A DNA stretch of 64,000 bases from CATQHD01 sp965202675 (GTDB lineage: Bacteria; Actinomycetota; Acidimicrobiia; Spongiisociales; Spongiisociaceae). The notes below the pieces were generated by a model. It did no database searches and had not been told where the DNA came from. It was given only the letters and a program-made list of their open reading frames with translations. The stretch is taken from assembly GCA_965202675.1 (NCBI GenBank), contig OZ241842.1, positions 248,001 through 312,000 of the forward strand. The letters are read 5' to 3'. Each line of letters starts with the position of its first letter. Positions within the stretch are counted from its first letter, which is position 1. This document shows, in pieces, positions 16,606-24,484 of the stretch. A program made the translations under genes and the position numbers.

Positions 16606-17433
16606 ATGGGCAAGAAGATGAAGATCGTGCGGATCAACGGCTTCCGCATTCCGGGGCTCGAGTACCCGAGCAAGCCGTTGCCCGATCTGCTGGAGCTCAA
16701 GAACGACGACACGGAGCTGGTGGTGCGCGACGCCCCCGACGCCTTCGTGCACTTCGTCGAGCAGAACTACGAGAACGAGCTGGTGGCCGTGCTCCACGCC
16801 AGGGAGGCGTGGAAGGTGGAACAGGAGGGCGGTGCCGACGCAATCATCATCCGCTGCAACGGCGAACCCGGAGTCAAAGCCGCCCGGGAGCTGTGCGAGA
16901 ACACGCTGGTCATGGGTTCGGCCTGCGCCGTCCAGCACGTGGCCTCCATGCTGGGCCGCCGCTTCTCCTACGTCATCGCCGGACGGGAGGAGGGCGACGA
17001 CGGCGTCGACATCGAACACACCAAGGACACGCTGATCTCCGCCGCCCAGCACTACGGCCTCGAACACAAGCTCGCTTCGATCCGCAACGTCAACGCCCCG
17101 CCCACCGGCTTCAACGAGCTGATCGCATCCGACGACGAGCTGGCCCCGGTCTTCGACGCCGCGGTGGAGGAGGCCAAAAAGGCCGTCTTCGAGGACGGCG
17201 CCGAGGTCATCATCGGCTACGGCGGCCCCCGTCTGCACGACCACCTGGTCAAGCACCTGGCCCCCCTGGGCGTCCCGGTGCTGAGCACCGACCACACCCT
17301 GCTGAAGGTGGCCGAGATGCTGGTGCAGCTGGGCCTCACCCAGAGCAAGCGCACCTACCCCAAGCCGCGCCAGATCTACGACTTCACCGTGTCCGCCGCC
17401 GAAGTGGTGGAACCCGGCCTCGCTTCTCAGTAG
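16606..17433 (+). CDS. aspartate/glutamate/hydantoin racemase-family protein
   Basis: A 275-residue cytosolic protein of the Asp/Glu racemase superfamily. The first lobe carries the cysteine motif DAIIIRCNGEPGVKAARELC near residues 84-103. The equivalent position in the second lobe reads EVIIGYGGPRL, without the second catalytic cysteine normally used in two-base racemisation, so it may act as a decarboxylase or isomerase relative, or be altered. ATG 16606 has GGGGGAG five bases upstream. A duplicated fragment of its 5' end lies on the far side of repeat copy B. It is convergent with the RidA gene, whose stop is 15 bases away. Confidence 0.75.
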   Translation: MGKKMKIVRINGFRIPGLEYPSKPLPDLLELKNDDTELVVRDAPDAFVHFVEQNYENELVAVLHAREAWKVEQEGGADAIIIRCNGEPGVKAARELCENTLVMGSACAVQHVASMLGRRFSYVIAGREEGDDGVDIEHTKDTLISAAQHYGLEHKLASIRNVNAPPTGFNELIASDDELAPVFDAAVEEAKKAVFEDGAEVIIGYGGPRLHDHLVKHLAPLGVPVLSTDHTLLKVAEMLVQLGLTQSKRTYPKPRQIYDFTVSAAEVVEPGLASQ

Positions 17434-17448
17434 GCCGGGGCCGGGAGG

Positions 17449-17838
17449 TCAGCCCTCCAGCACCGCGGTCATCAGAACGTGGATGACCATCCCGAAGCCC
17501 AGATCGACCAGGTAGGTGTTGCGGGCGGGGCGGTCGCCGTCGTCGGGGAACATCCTCAGCCACTCCTCGTTGACCAGGGGCCGCAGCGAGTCCTCCTTGA
17601 TGTTGAAGATGACCCGGGCGATGTCGTCGGTCGAGCCCCCGGCGTTCTCCACGATGGTGCGCATATGCCGGAACACCAGCTCCACCTGCCGCTCCGGGTC
17701 GCCGGGGATGGCGCCGGTGTCCGGGTCCATGGCGTGGATGCCGCTGGAGTAGACCATGTTGTCGATCCGGACGGCCATCGGGATGGGCATATCACCGTGG
17801 CGGACGCCCGGCACCTCGATGTTCACCCGCCTCGGCAC
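17449..17838 (-). CDS. RidA (YjgF/YER057c/UK114) family protein
   Basis: 129 residues, the normal length for the family, with the typical core (VRIDNMVYSSGIHAMDPDTG; QVELVFRHMRTIVENAGGS; FNIKEDSLRPLVNEEW). RidA-type proteins hydrolyse reactive enamine/imine intermediates made by PLP enzymes and other amino-compound pathways, and some members act inside specific catabolic operons. The GTG at 17838 has GGGAG upstream. It is the last gene of a three-gene minus-strand operon after a LigJ-like hydratase and an M24 peptidase, which suggests removal of an unstable imine in that pathway. Confidence 0.85.
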   Translation of the reverse strand: MPRRVNIEVPGVRHGDMPIPMAVRIDNMVYSSGIHAMDPDTGAIPGDPERQVELVFRHMRTIVENAGGSTDDIARVIFNIKEDSLRPLVNEEWLRMFPDDGDRPARNTYLVDLGFGMVIHVLMTAVLEG

Positions 17839-17866
17839 GGTTTCTCCCGACCCCTCCGACCCCGAC

Positions 17867-19003
17867 TCAGACCGCCGTCAGTTTCCGGTGGTAGCCGTTC
17901 AGGCACTCCGCCCCGCCGGGCCGGCACACGAACATGTCTTCCACCCGCACCCCCACATGCCCGGGCCAGAAGATCGACGGCTCGATGGTGAAGGTCATCC
18001 CCTCCTCGAGTACGGTCCCGTCCTCTTCGGAGATGAAAGGCCGCTCGTGGGTGTCCAGGCCGATGCAGTGGCCGGTGCGGTGCCGGAACCATTCCCCGTA
18101 GCCGGCGCCGTCGATGACCGCCCGGGTGGCGGTGTTGACGTCCGCCGCGGTAGCCCCCGGAACCGCCGCCCGCCGCCCGGCCTCCTGGGCCGCCACCACC
18201 AGGGCGTAGGCCTCCCGGTAGCGGTCGTCCGGCTCCCCGATGTGGATGGTGCGCCCGAAGTCGGAGCAGTAGCCGTCCACCACGGTGCCGAAATCGAACG
18301 ACACCCCCAGCCCCTCCACCAGGGTGCCCCCCGTGAGCCGGGTGGAGGCGTCGCGGTCCCAGGCCGGCCCCATGGCGAACACCCCGGTGTCGAAGGACGG
18401 ACACCTGCCCCCGTGCAGCCGCATCAGGTAGTCGACCCGGCTGGATATCTCGAACTCGGTGGCGCCCGCCGCCACCGCCGGCGTGATCTCGGCCATCACC
18501 CGGTCGCAGATCAGGGCCGACCGCCGCATTGCGTCCAGCTCGTCCGGCGCCTTTATCCGCCGCAGGGCGTTGAGCTCGTCGTCGAGGTCGACCGGCTCCG
18601 CCCCGCCGGTCATTTCGATCAGGCGCACCGCCGTGCGGGAGAAGGTGCGGGCCGAAAGGCCGATCCGCCGTATTGGGCCGAACCGGGCCAGCACCGAGGA
18701 GAACACCGCCGCGCTGTCGTCCAGATTCCGCACCGCAACCACGTCGCCCTCCACCCCGCCGGGCAGGTTGAAGGCCGAATACCCCTGCGGCACCACGTAC
18801 ACCGGTTCGCCCTCGGGCCGGAACAGGGCGCCGCACGCCCACTGATGGGCGTATTCGATGTTGCCGAACGAGGGCGCCCGCCGCGGGAATCCGGTCAGGT
18901 ACTCCAGGTCGCCCGACGGCAGGACCATGGCCGCATCGACGGACAGCTCGCCCAGCCGCCGTTGGAACCGGGCGCGCCGGGCCGCATGGTCGAAGCCGCT
19001 CAT
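17867..19003 (-). CDS. M24 family metallopeptidase (Xaa-Pro/creatinase-like)
   Basis: A 378-residue protein with the two-part build of Xaa-Pro aminopeptidases and creatinases: an N-terminal domain (residues 1-150) and a pita-bread catalytic domain. The dinuclear metal ligands are visible in order as the two aspartates of VSFDFGTVVDGYCSDFGRT, the histidine of HRTGHCIGLDTHE, the glutamate of FTIEPSIF and the glutamate of VRVEDMF. It starts 10 bases after the LigJ-like gene and 28 bases before RidA, so it shares their operon. In this setting it could cleave an amide or amidine bond of a small substrate rather than a dipeptide. Confidence 0.85.
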   Translation of the reverse strand: MSGFDHAARRARFQRRLGELSVDAAMVLPSGDLEYLTGFPRRAPSFGNIEYAHQWACGALFRPEGEPVYVVPQGYSAFNLPGGVEGDVVAVRNLDDSAAVFSSVLARFGPIRRIGLSARTFSRTAVRLIEMTGGAEPVDLDDELNALRRIKAPDELDAMRRSALICDRVMAEITPAVAAGATEFEISSRVDYLMRLHGGRCPSFDTGVFAMGPAWDRDASTRLTGGTLVEGLGVSFDFGTVVDGYCSDFGRTIHIGEPDDRYREAYALVVAAQEAGRRAAVPGATAADVNTATRAVIDGAGYGEWFRHRTGHCIGLDTHERPFISEEDGTVLEEGMTFTIEPSIFWPGHVGVRVEDMFVCRPGGAECLNGYHRKLTAV

Positions 19004-19013
19004 GCCCGCGCCC

Positions 19014-20039
19014 TCACGCGCCGCCGCCCCCGGCCCCTTCCCAGCGGGTGAAGACCTGCTCGGCGTTGCGGTAGAACACGGCCGCCTTCTGATCCTCGGT
19101 CAGGAAGTCGATGCTGTCGATCACCGGCCCCAGGTCGTCCATGTAACGGCCGGTCCTGCGGTCGACGCCGGAGCCGATGCCGGGGGTCTCCGTCCCGAAC
19201 ATGCAGTCATCGGGGCCGACGATCTTGAACAGCAGCTCCAGGGACTCCTTGTTGTAGAGCACGGTGTCGAACCACAGCCTCCGCAGGCTGATCTCGAAGT
19301 CCTCCTTGCCCTTCTGGATGCGCTGCGCCTGCCAGCGTCCGTACTGGTAGGGGACGGAGCCGCCCCCGTGGGAGATGATCAGCTTCAGGCCGGGGAAGTC
19401 CTCGAACACCCGGGAGTCCATCAGCGACATGACGGCGATGCCCTCCTCGGTGATGAAATGGTTGGAGTAGGACTCGCGGGGGTTGGAGCAGGAGGTGGCG
19501 TGGACCAGGCCGGGGACGTCGAGCTCCACCATCTTCTCCCACAGCGGATACCACCATTCGTCGCCGAGGCCGGGGGTGGCGTAGTCGCCCTCGCCGGGGT
19601 CGGGGTTCACCACGCAGCCCACGAAGCCCAGCTCGGTCACGCAGCGTTCCAGCTCCTCCAAGGAGTTGGCCGGGCTGACCCCGGCGCTCTGGGGGAGGCC
19701 GGCCATGCCCACGAAGGCGTCCGGGTATTCGGACACCTGGGCGGCGATGATGTCGTTGACGGTCTCGATGAACCAGTGGACGATGATCTCCGGCTTGCGG
19801 GAATGCATCATCGAGTAGGGCCGCGGCGAGATGAACTGCCGGTCGATCCCGTGGCTGCGGAGCCGCTCGACGTGGGGCAGGGCCGCCTCGAGCACCTCCT
19901 CTTCGGTAGCCCGTATCTTCCCCTTGCCGTGGAAGGCCCGGGCGGACATCAGCCCCGCCTGGTAGGCGTAGAGGGCCAACGGAGCGGTCACATGACCGTG
20001 AACGTCTATGCGGGGGGAGCTCTGATCAGACATGGACAT
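19014..20039 (-). CDS. amidohydrolase-fold protein, 4-oxalomesaconate hydratase (LigJ)-like
   Basis: A 341-residue amidohydrolase-2 family enzyme. It has the metal motif DVHGH near the N-terminus, VHATSCSN, a strongly LigJ-like ISHGGGSVPYQYGR, and a late FGTETPG...DRRTGRYMDD that matches LigJ spacing. LigJ hydrates 4-oxalomesaconate in the protocatechuate 4,5-cleavage pathway. An extradiol dioxygenase and a GalB-type hydratase lie nearby at 23497 and 24485, which supports a ring-cleavage role; a decarboxylase of the same fold is the main alternative. ATG 20039 is used; TTG 20042 and ATG 20033 are possible. It is first in an operon with M24 and RidA genes. Confidence 0.75.
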   Translation of the reverse strand: MSMSDQSSPRIDVHGHVTAPLALYAYQAGLMSARAFHGKGKIRATEEEVLEAALPHVERLRSHGIDRQFISPRPYSMMHSRKPEIIVHWFIETVNDIIAAQVSEYPDAFVGMAGLPQSAGVSPANSLEELERCVTELGFVGCVVNPDPGEGDYATPGLGDEWWYPLWEKMVELDVPGLVHATSCSNPRESYSNHFITEEGIAVMSLMDSRVFEDFPGLKLIISHGGGSVPYQYGRWQAQRIQKGKEDFEISLRRLWFDTVLYNKESLELLFKIVGPDDCMFGTETPGIGSGVDRRTGRYMDDLGPVIDSIDFLTEDQKAAVFYRNAEQVFTRWEGAGGGGA

Positions 20040-20149
20040 CAAGATACGCCGGATGCGGCGCGGCCGTCAAACGGAGAACTCCTTCGAGTCGACGGCCGGG
20101 TCGATGGCGGCCCCGGGGGGCGGGGTTCCTGGCCGATCCCCCTCCCGGC

Positions 20150-20418
20150 CTCGCGAAAAAAAACCGTCCTGAAAATCCCGCAAGGGTCTTCCCTGTGTCG
20201 TACGCATCGGATATAATGATACCTACCAAAACACAAACATCGCCGACAGGTTCCGGAGCGAGCGGCGATCAGATCGGATCTCCCGTTCAGCCCGCCCCCC
20301 CGGGGCCGGGGCAGGCCCCGCGCGGCCCGTAACCGGGATCCGAACTCGGCGGTGGCGGAGGGGGATGGGCCCGGCGGGATGGGCGGGGGGCGCGGGGATT
20401 TTTCGCGTTCCGGGGGCG
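20150..20418 (+). repeat. diverged promoter-bearing repeat, copy F
   Basis: Runs parallel to copies A-E part by part. CGAAAAAAAACCGTCCTG matches the A-rich lead-in and CGCAAGGGTCTTCC the segment ACAAGGGTATTGAC. TGTGTCGTACGCATCGGATATAATGATA matches TTGTCGCACCGATGCCGGATAATGATA of copy C. The GC-rich half contains GGTGGCGGAGGGGGATGGGCCCGGCGGG and ends in GGGGATTTTTCGCGTT. The -10 box TATAAT is perfect (20212-20217) but the -35 has decayed. It lies between the divergent LigJ-like and HpaB-like genes. Confidence 0.6.
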
Positions 20419-21019
20419 GCGTCCGGTGAAGAAAGCGGATGCAACCAGGGGGTTTGCGCGAAGGGTGTATCTGGGCGTGCTCTTTTATTCACACTCCGGA
20501 GTATTCACACTCCGGAGAAAAGAGGCGGGGGTGTACTGGAACAGGGAATAGGTTTTGAGGCCTCAACGAAACGCGGGGATAGGGGTTGGGCGGGATCCGG
20601 TTACTTGGTTTGAGATCGGGGCCCGGTTGTAATCGGTGGGTGCCGGCGCAAGTCGATAACGAGGAGGCCCCCGACGGCTTGGGGATGATATAACGAATAC
20701 GGAAGGCGGGGCCGGGCCCGCCGTGTGTCGCAAGGACAACAGGTTTCCTCGATGCCTGCGGTAGACCGAAGGGCGGGCGGCGGCCGACGGTGCGGGCATC
20801 CTGCCGGTCGGAGCGGTTCATCGGGTGGACGCCGGGGGGTTTCCCGGACAGCGGAGGAGGCGGGCCCGACTGGGCGGGGCGCCTCTCCATTATGTATACG
20901 GCCCAATTTCAGGCAGCTCTGCTTCATGGACCCGGCAGCGCCCGGCTAGGATGTCCGGCAGTTCCGGGGCGTACGGACTGCGAACCCGGGCCGTTCCCCG
21001 ATCAGGAGACCACCCGACC
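20418..21019. other. gene-free stretch upstream of HpaB-type gene
   Basis: No convincing ORF. It holds two perfect tandem copies of a 16-mer (TATTCACACTCCGGAG) and otherwise GC-rich non-coding sequence. The last 20 bases carry AGGAGA, the probable ribosome site of the gene at 21020. Confidence 0.5.
20480..20525. repeat. tandem 16-mers inside an inverted repeat
   Basis: TATTCACACTCCGGAG occurs twice in tandem (20486-20501, 20502-20517). Each copy contains the palindrome CTCCGGAG. The pair is bracketed by CTCTTTT on the left and AAAAGAG on the right, so the whole can fold as a cruciform or hairpin. It looks like a regulator-binding site or a small terminator. Confidence 0.5.
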
Positions 21020-22495
21020 ATGATCCGCACCGGAGACCAGTACATCGCCGGCCTCGAAACCCCCAGAGAGGTCTATGTGGGGGGCGAGCGCATCGAAGAC
21101 GTGACCAAATACCCGGCTTTCCGGCGGCCGCTCGAGTCCTACGCCCGGCTCTACGACATGAAGCACACCCCGGAGTTCCAGGACGACATGACCTGCGCCG
21201 AAGGGGGCGGCCGGTTCGACACCAGCTTCCTGGTGCCCAGGACGCACGGCCAATTGCGCGCCAAGGGCCGCGCCTTCAAGACCTTCTCCGAAGCCTCCTA
21301 CGGCTGCCTGGGCCGGGGGCCGGAATCGATGGCCGCCCTGGTGTCCGGGCTGGTGGTGAGCGCCGACTGGTTCGACCAGTTCGAGAAGAACGGCGCCCAG
21401 AAGGTCATCGACTACTACAACTACGTCAAGGACAACGACCTGTTCGTCACCCACGCCCTCGGCAACCCCCAATCCGACCGTTCCAAGCCCTCCCACCAGC
21501 AGGAGAACCCCTACCTGCATCTGCGCATCAAGGAGGAGACCCCCCGGGGTCTGATCGTTCGGGGCGCCAAGCAGCTGGCCACCTCCGCGCCCTTCGCCGA
21601 CGAGGTGCTGGTGTTCCCCAACGGACGCCAGTTCGCGCCCGGCGACGAGGCCTACTGCCTCTGCTTCAGCATCCCCACCTCCAGCCCCGGCCTGAAGCTG
21701 CTGTGCCGGGAGCCGTTCATCAAGGACGACGATCTCAACGTCTACGACCAGCCGCTCAGCTCCCGTTACGAGGAGATCGACGCCCTGCTGGTCTTCGACG
21801 ATGTGCTGGTGCCCTGGGACCGGGTGTTCTTCCACAGCAGCAAGGAAGCCGCCAACAACATGCGCTTCATGACGGCGGTGGGGGCCTTCTCCGGCCATCT
21901 GTCCATCCACCGCGCCGTCGTCCGCTCCGGGCTGACGGTGGCCGCAGCCATGGCGCTGTGCGATTCGGTCAAGACCAACGTGTTCCCCAACGTGGGGGAG
22001 ATGCTGGGCCGCATCGCCGCCATGCACAAGGCGGCCGAGGCCCTGCTGTTCAAGGCCGAGGAAGAACCCCGGGTGGACGAGGACGGCATCTACTACCTGA
22101 ACGCCGACGCCCTCACCGCCCACGGCCTGCTCTTCCCCGACTTCTACACGGCCATGCTCGAGACCATCAAGCGCACCGGGGCGGCCGGCCTGATGCTCAC
22201 CCCCACCGCCGGCGAGTTCCGCGGGGAGGTGGCCGAGTTCGCCAACACCTACTTCGCCGGAGCGGAGGGCATGCCCGGCGAGGAACGGGTGCAGATCGCC
22301 AAGCTGGCCTGGGATCTGGCCGGCGGCCCCATCGGGATGCGCCTTGCCCACTACGAGCGGTTCTACATCGGCGAGCCGATGTTCGTGGCTTCGTTCTTCT
22401 CCAAGGCGGTGAACCTGGACGACGCCCGCCGGCTGCTCGGCCGCCTGGTCGAAGAAGGCCGCCGCTACCTGGACGAGGGCTTCATCGACTTCTGA
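21020..22495 (+). CDS. HpaB-family FADH2-dependent aromatic monooxygenase
   Basis: A 491-residue protein with the three-part fold of 4-hydroxyphenylacetate 3-monooxygenase large subunits. The N-terminal part has RTGDQYIAGLETPREVYVGG. The middle has the substrate/flavin segment GLIVRGAKQLATSAPFADEV, the helical region includes DDVLVPWDRVFF, and the C-terminus has FANTYFAGAEGMPGEERVQIAKLAWDLAGGP. Such enzymes ortho-hydroxylate phenols using reduced flavin from a separate reductase, and no HpaC-like reductase is in this window. ATG 21020 has AGGAGA upstream. It stands upstream of a ring-cleavage dioxygenase on the same strand, separated by an AbiEi-like gene, and would make the catechol-type substrate. 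Confidence 0.85.
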   Translation: MIRTGDQYIAGLETPREVYVGGERIEDVTKYPAFRRPLESYARLYDMKHTPEFQDDMTCAEGGGRFDTSFLVPRTHGQLRAKGRAFKTFSEASYGCLGRGPESMAALVSGLVVSADWFDQFEKNGAQKVIDYYNYVKDNDLFVTHALGNPQSDRSKPSHQQENPYLHLRIKEETPRGLIVRGAKQLATSAPFADEVLVFPNGRQFAPGDEAYCLCFSIPTSSPGLKLLCREPFIKDDDLNVYDQPLSSRYEEIDALLVFDDVLVPWDRVFFHSSKEAANNMRFMTAVGAFSGHLSIHRAVVRSGLTVAAAMALCDSVKTNVFPNVGEMLGRIAAMHKAAEALLFKAEEEPRVDEDGIYYLNADALTAHGLLFPDFYTAMLETIKRTGAAGLMLTPTAGEFRGEVAEFANTYFAGAEGMPGEERVQIAKLAWDLAGGPIGMRLAHYERFYIGEPMFVASFFSKAVNLDDARRLLGRLVEEGRRYLDEGFIDF

Positions 22496-22548
22496 CCCCG
22501 GTCGGGTCGGGAGCCTGGGGAAATAGGCCCCCATCACCGGCGGAAATG

Positions 22549-22557
22549 TGATATAAT
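22549..22557 (+). promoter_or_regulatory. extended -10 promoter of AbiEi-like gene
   Basis: TGATATAAT, an extended -10 element (TG-N-TATAAT), lies 24 bases upstream of the ATG at 22581. No good -35 box is seen, which fits an extended -10 promoter. Confidence 0.5.
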
Positions 22558-22580
22558 TAATCCACCAATTCCCTTCGGAA

Positions 22581-23417
22581 ATGAATAAAAGGACTGATAC
22601 TATCACCTTGAGGGCGGGGATATCCCGCTCGGGCCGCGCCGAGCTCGCGGCTGTGTCAGCACGCGGGCAGCGCTTCGTTACCGTCGATGAAGCAGCGGAG
22701 CGGTTGGCGCTGCCGCCTGGGGCGGCGGCGAAGAAGCTTGCCCGTTGGGCGGAGCAGGGATGGATGCGCCGTGTCCGGCGGGGCCTGTACATCCCGGTTC
22801 CGGTCGATGTCGAGTATCCGGATCAGTGGTCCGAGGACCCGTTCTCTCTCGCGGCGGCGGTTTGGCCGCCCTGCTACTTCACCGGATGGACCGCGGCGAG
22901 CCGCTGGGGGCTGACCGAGCAGATATTCCGGACCATCGTTGTGAAGACCTCGCGCCGCGTTCGGAAAGCCGGCCAGGGGCTTCTCGATCACGAGTACATG
23001 GTCGGTCATGTTCCGAAGTCCATGCTGGATTGGGGTCTGCGGGCGTCTTGGCAGGCCGGCGAGCGCGTTCGCTTTGCCGACGAGGCCCGCACGGTCATCG
23101 ACATTCTCAACGCACCCGGCATCGGGGGAGGCATTCGTCATGGCGCCGAGATACTGAGCGCCTACATGTCCGAATTCGACCGGCGCCCGCTGTTGGAGTA
23201 CGGAGATCGACTGGGCAACCGCACCGTCTTCAAGCGGTTGGGCTACCTGTCCGAACAGCTTCGATTGGGCGACGAGCAGTTCCTTGCTGCGTGCATGCGG
23301 CGGCTTTCCAGCGGTGTATCACTGCTGGATCCCGGCGCGCCGAACCGGGGCCCCCGAGTTATGCGTTGGGGTCTGAGAGCCAATGTACTGGTCGGAGCGG
23401 GCATGACCGGCTCGTGA
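22581..23417 (+). CDS. AbiEi-like antitoxin/regulator, orphan
   Basis: A 278-residue protein with the arrangement of AbiEi-type (type IV) antitoxins. An N-terminal winged helix (VTVDEAAERLALPPGAAAKKLARWAEQGWMRRVRRGLYIP) is followed by the conserved middle (DPFSLAAAVWPPCYFTGWTAASRWGL; VKTSRRVRKAG) and a C-terminal helical domain. AbiEi represses its operon and neutralises the nucleotidyltransferase toxin AbiEii. No AbiEii gene follows; the next gene is a ring-cleavage dioxygenase. It is therefore an orphan antitoxin or a regulator captured by the catabolic cluster. It has its own extended -10 promoter. Confidence 0.75.
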   Translation: MNKRTDTITLRAGISRSGRAELAAVSARGQRFVTVDEAAERLALPPGAAAKKLARWAEQGWMRRVRRGLYIPVPVDVEYPDQWSEDPFSLAAAVWPPCYFTGWTAASRWGLTEQIFRTIVVKTSRRVRKAGQGLLDHEYMVGHVPKSMLDWGLRASWQAGERVRFADEARTVIDILNAPGIGGGIRHGAEILSAYMSEFDRRPLLEYGDRLGNRTVFKRLGYLSEQLRLGDEQFLAACMRRLSSGVSLLDPGAPNRGPRVMRWGLRANVLVGAGMTGS

Positions 23418-23496
23418 TTCCCTGCAGAGAGATTCTCGCCTGACGGCTTCGGATATGATTACCCGTCGGCCAACAGAGACGGCGAGGGAGATCGAA

Positions 23497-24480
23497 ATGG
23501 CGGAGTTGGTGCTCGGGCTCGGGGTGTCGCACACCCCCCAGATGAGCATGTCCAGCGAGCACTGGGCGGAGTACGCGTCGCGTGACGCCGCGGCGTTCCC
23601 GCTGATCTGGAAACGCAAGCGGTGGGACTATGAGGACCTGGTGGCCGCCCGCGCCTCCGAGGGAGTGGCCGAGCAGGTCGACGACGAGGTGTGGGCCGGC
23701 AAGTACCGCCGCATCAACGACGGGGTGGCGCGGCTGGCGGACGCCCTTGCCGCCGCCCGGCCCGACGCGGTGGTGATCGTGGGCGACGACCATCACGAGC
23801 TTTTCTCGGAGCAGAGCATGCCCACCATGGCCGTCTACTGGGGCGAGACCATCGAAGCCTTCCCGCCCGACTGGATCTTCCCGGCGGTGGAGCCGGCCGC
23901 CTGGGCCCTGTTCGGCGAGAAGCCGGAGACCTACCCGTGCGACGCCGGGCTGGGGAGGTTCCTCATCACCGACCTCAACCGGCGCGGTTTCGACGTGGCG
24001 CAGGTCAACCAGGCGCCGGAAGGCCAGTCGGCCGGCCACCCCTTCATCGCCATCCGCAACCGGCTCATGGACCGCAGCCGGGAGCCGATCCCGATGGTGC
24101 CGGTGGTGCTGAACACCTACTTTCCGCCCAATACGCCCACCCCGGCCCGCTGTTGGGAGTTCGGCAAGGCCCTGGCCGGCGCAATCGCCGCCTATCCCGA
24201 AAACATCCGGGTGGCGGCGGTGGCCTCGGGAGGCCTCAGCCACTTCGTGATAGACGAGTCCATCGACCGGGCCATGCTCGCGGCGGTGGCCTCCGGTGAC
24301 GACGCCCGGGTAGCGGACCTGGAAGCCGAGGACTATGTGTCGGGAACCTCGGAGGGGCTGTGCTGGATCACGGTGGGGGGCGCCTGCCGCGGCATGGCGA
24401 TGGAAACGGTCGCCTACGTGCCCGGCTACCGCACGCCGGCCGGGACCGGCACCGCCATGTGCGCGGCGATCTGGAGCTGA
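23497..24480 (+). CDS. class III extradiol ring-cleavage dioxygenase (LigB fold)
   Basis: A 327-residue LigB-superfamily enzyme. Family signposts are the early iron-ligand histidine in GVSHTP (residues 9-14), VGDDHHELF in the middle, NTYFPPNTPTP, and the late ASGGLSHFVID. Such enzymes cleave catechol-type rings next to the hydroxyls (meta cleavage) using Fe(II). ATG 23497 with GAGGGAG upstream is preferred to ATG 23455. The GalB-like hydratase starts four bases after the stop, and an HpaB-type hydroxylase lies upstream, giving a sensible hydroxylate-cleave-hydrate order. Exact substrate (protocatechuate, gallate or another) cannot be read. Confidence 0.85.
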   Translation: MAELVLGLGVSHTPQMSMSSEHWAEYASRDAAAFPLIWKRKRWDYEDLVAARASEGVAEQVDDEVWAGKYRRINDGVARLADALAAARPDAVVIVGDDHHELFSEQSMPTMAVYWGETIEAFPPDWIFPAVEPAAWALFGEKPETYPCDAGLGRFLITDLNRRGFDVAQVNQAPEGQSAGHPFIAIRNRLMDRSREPIPMVPVVLNTYFPPNTPTPARCWEFGKALAGAIAAYPENIRVAAVASGGLSHFVIDESIDRAMLAAVASGDDARVADLEAEDYVSGTSEGLCWITVGGACRGMAMETVAYVPGYRTPAGTGTAMCAAIWS

Positions 24481-24484
24481 GTGC

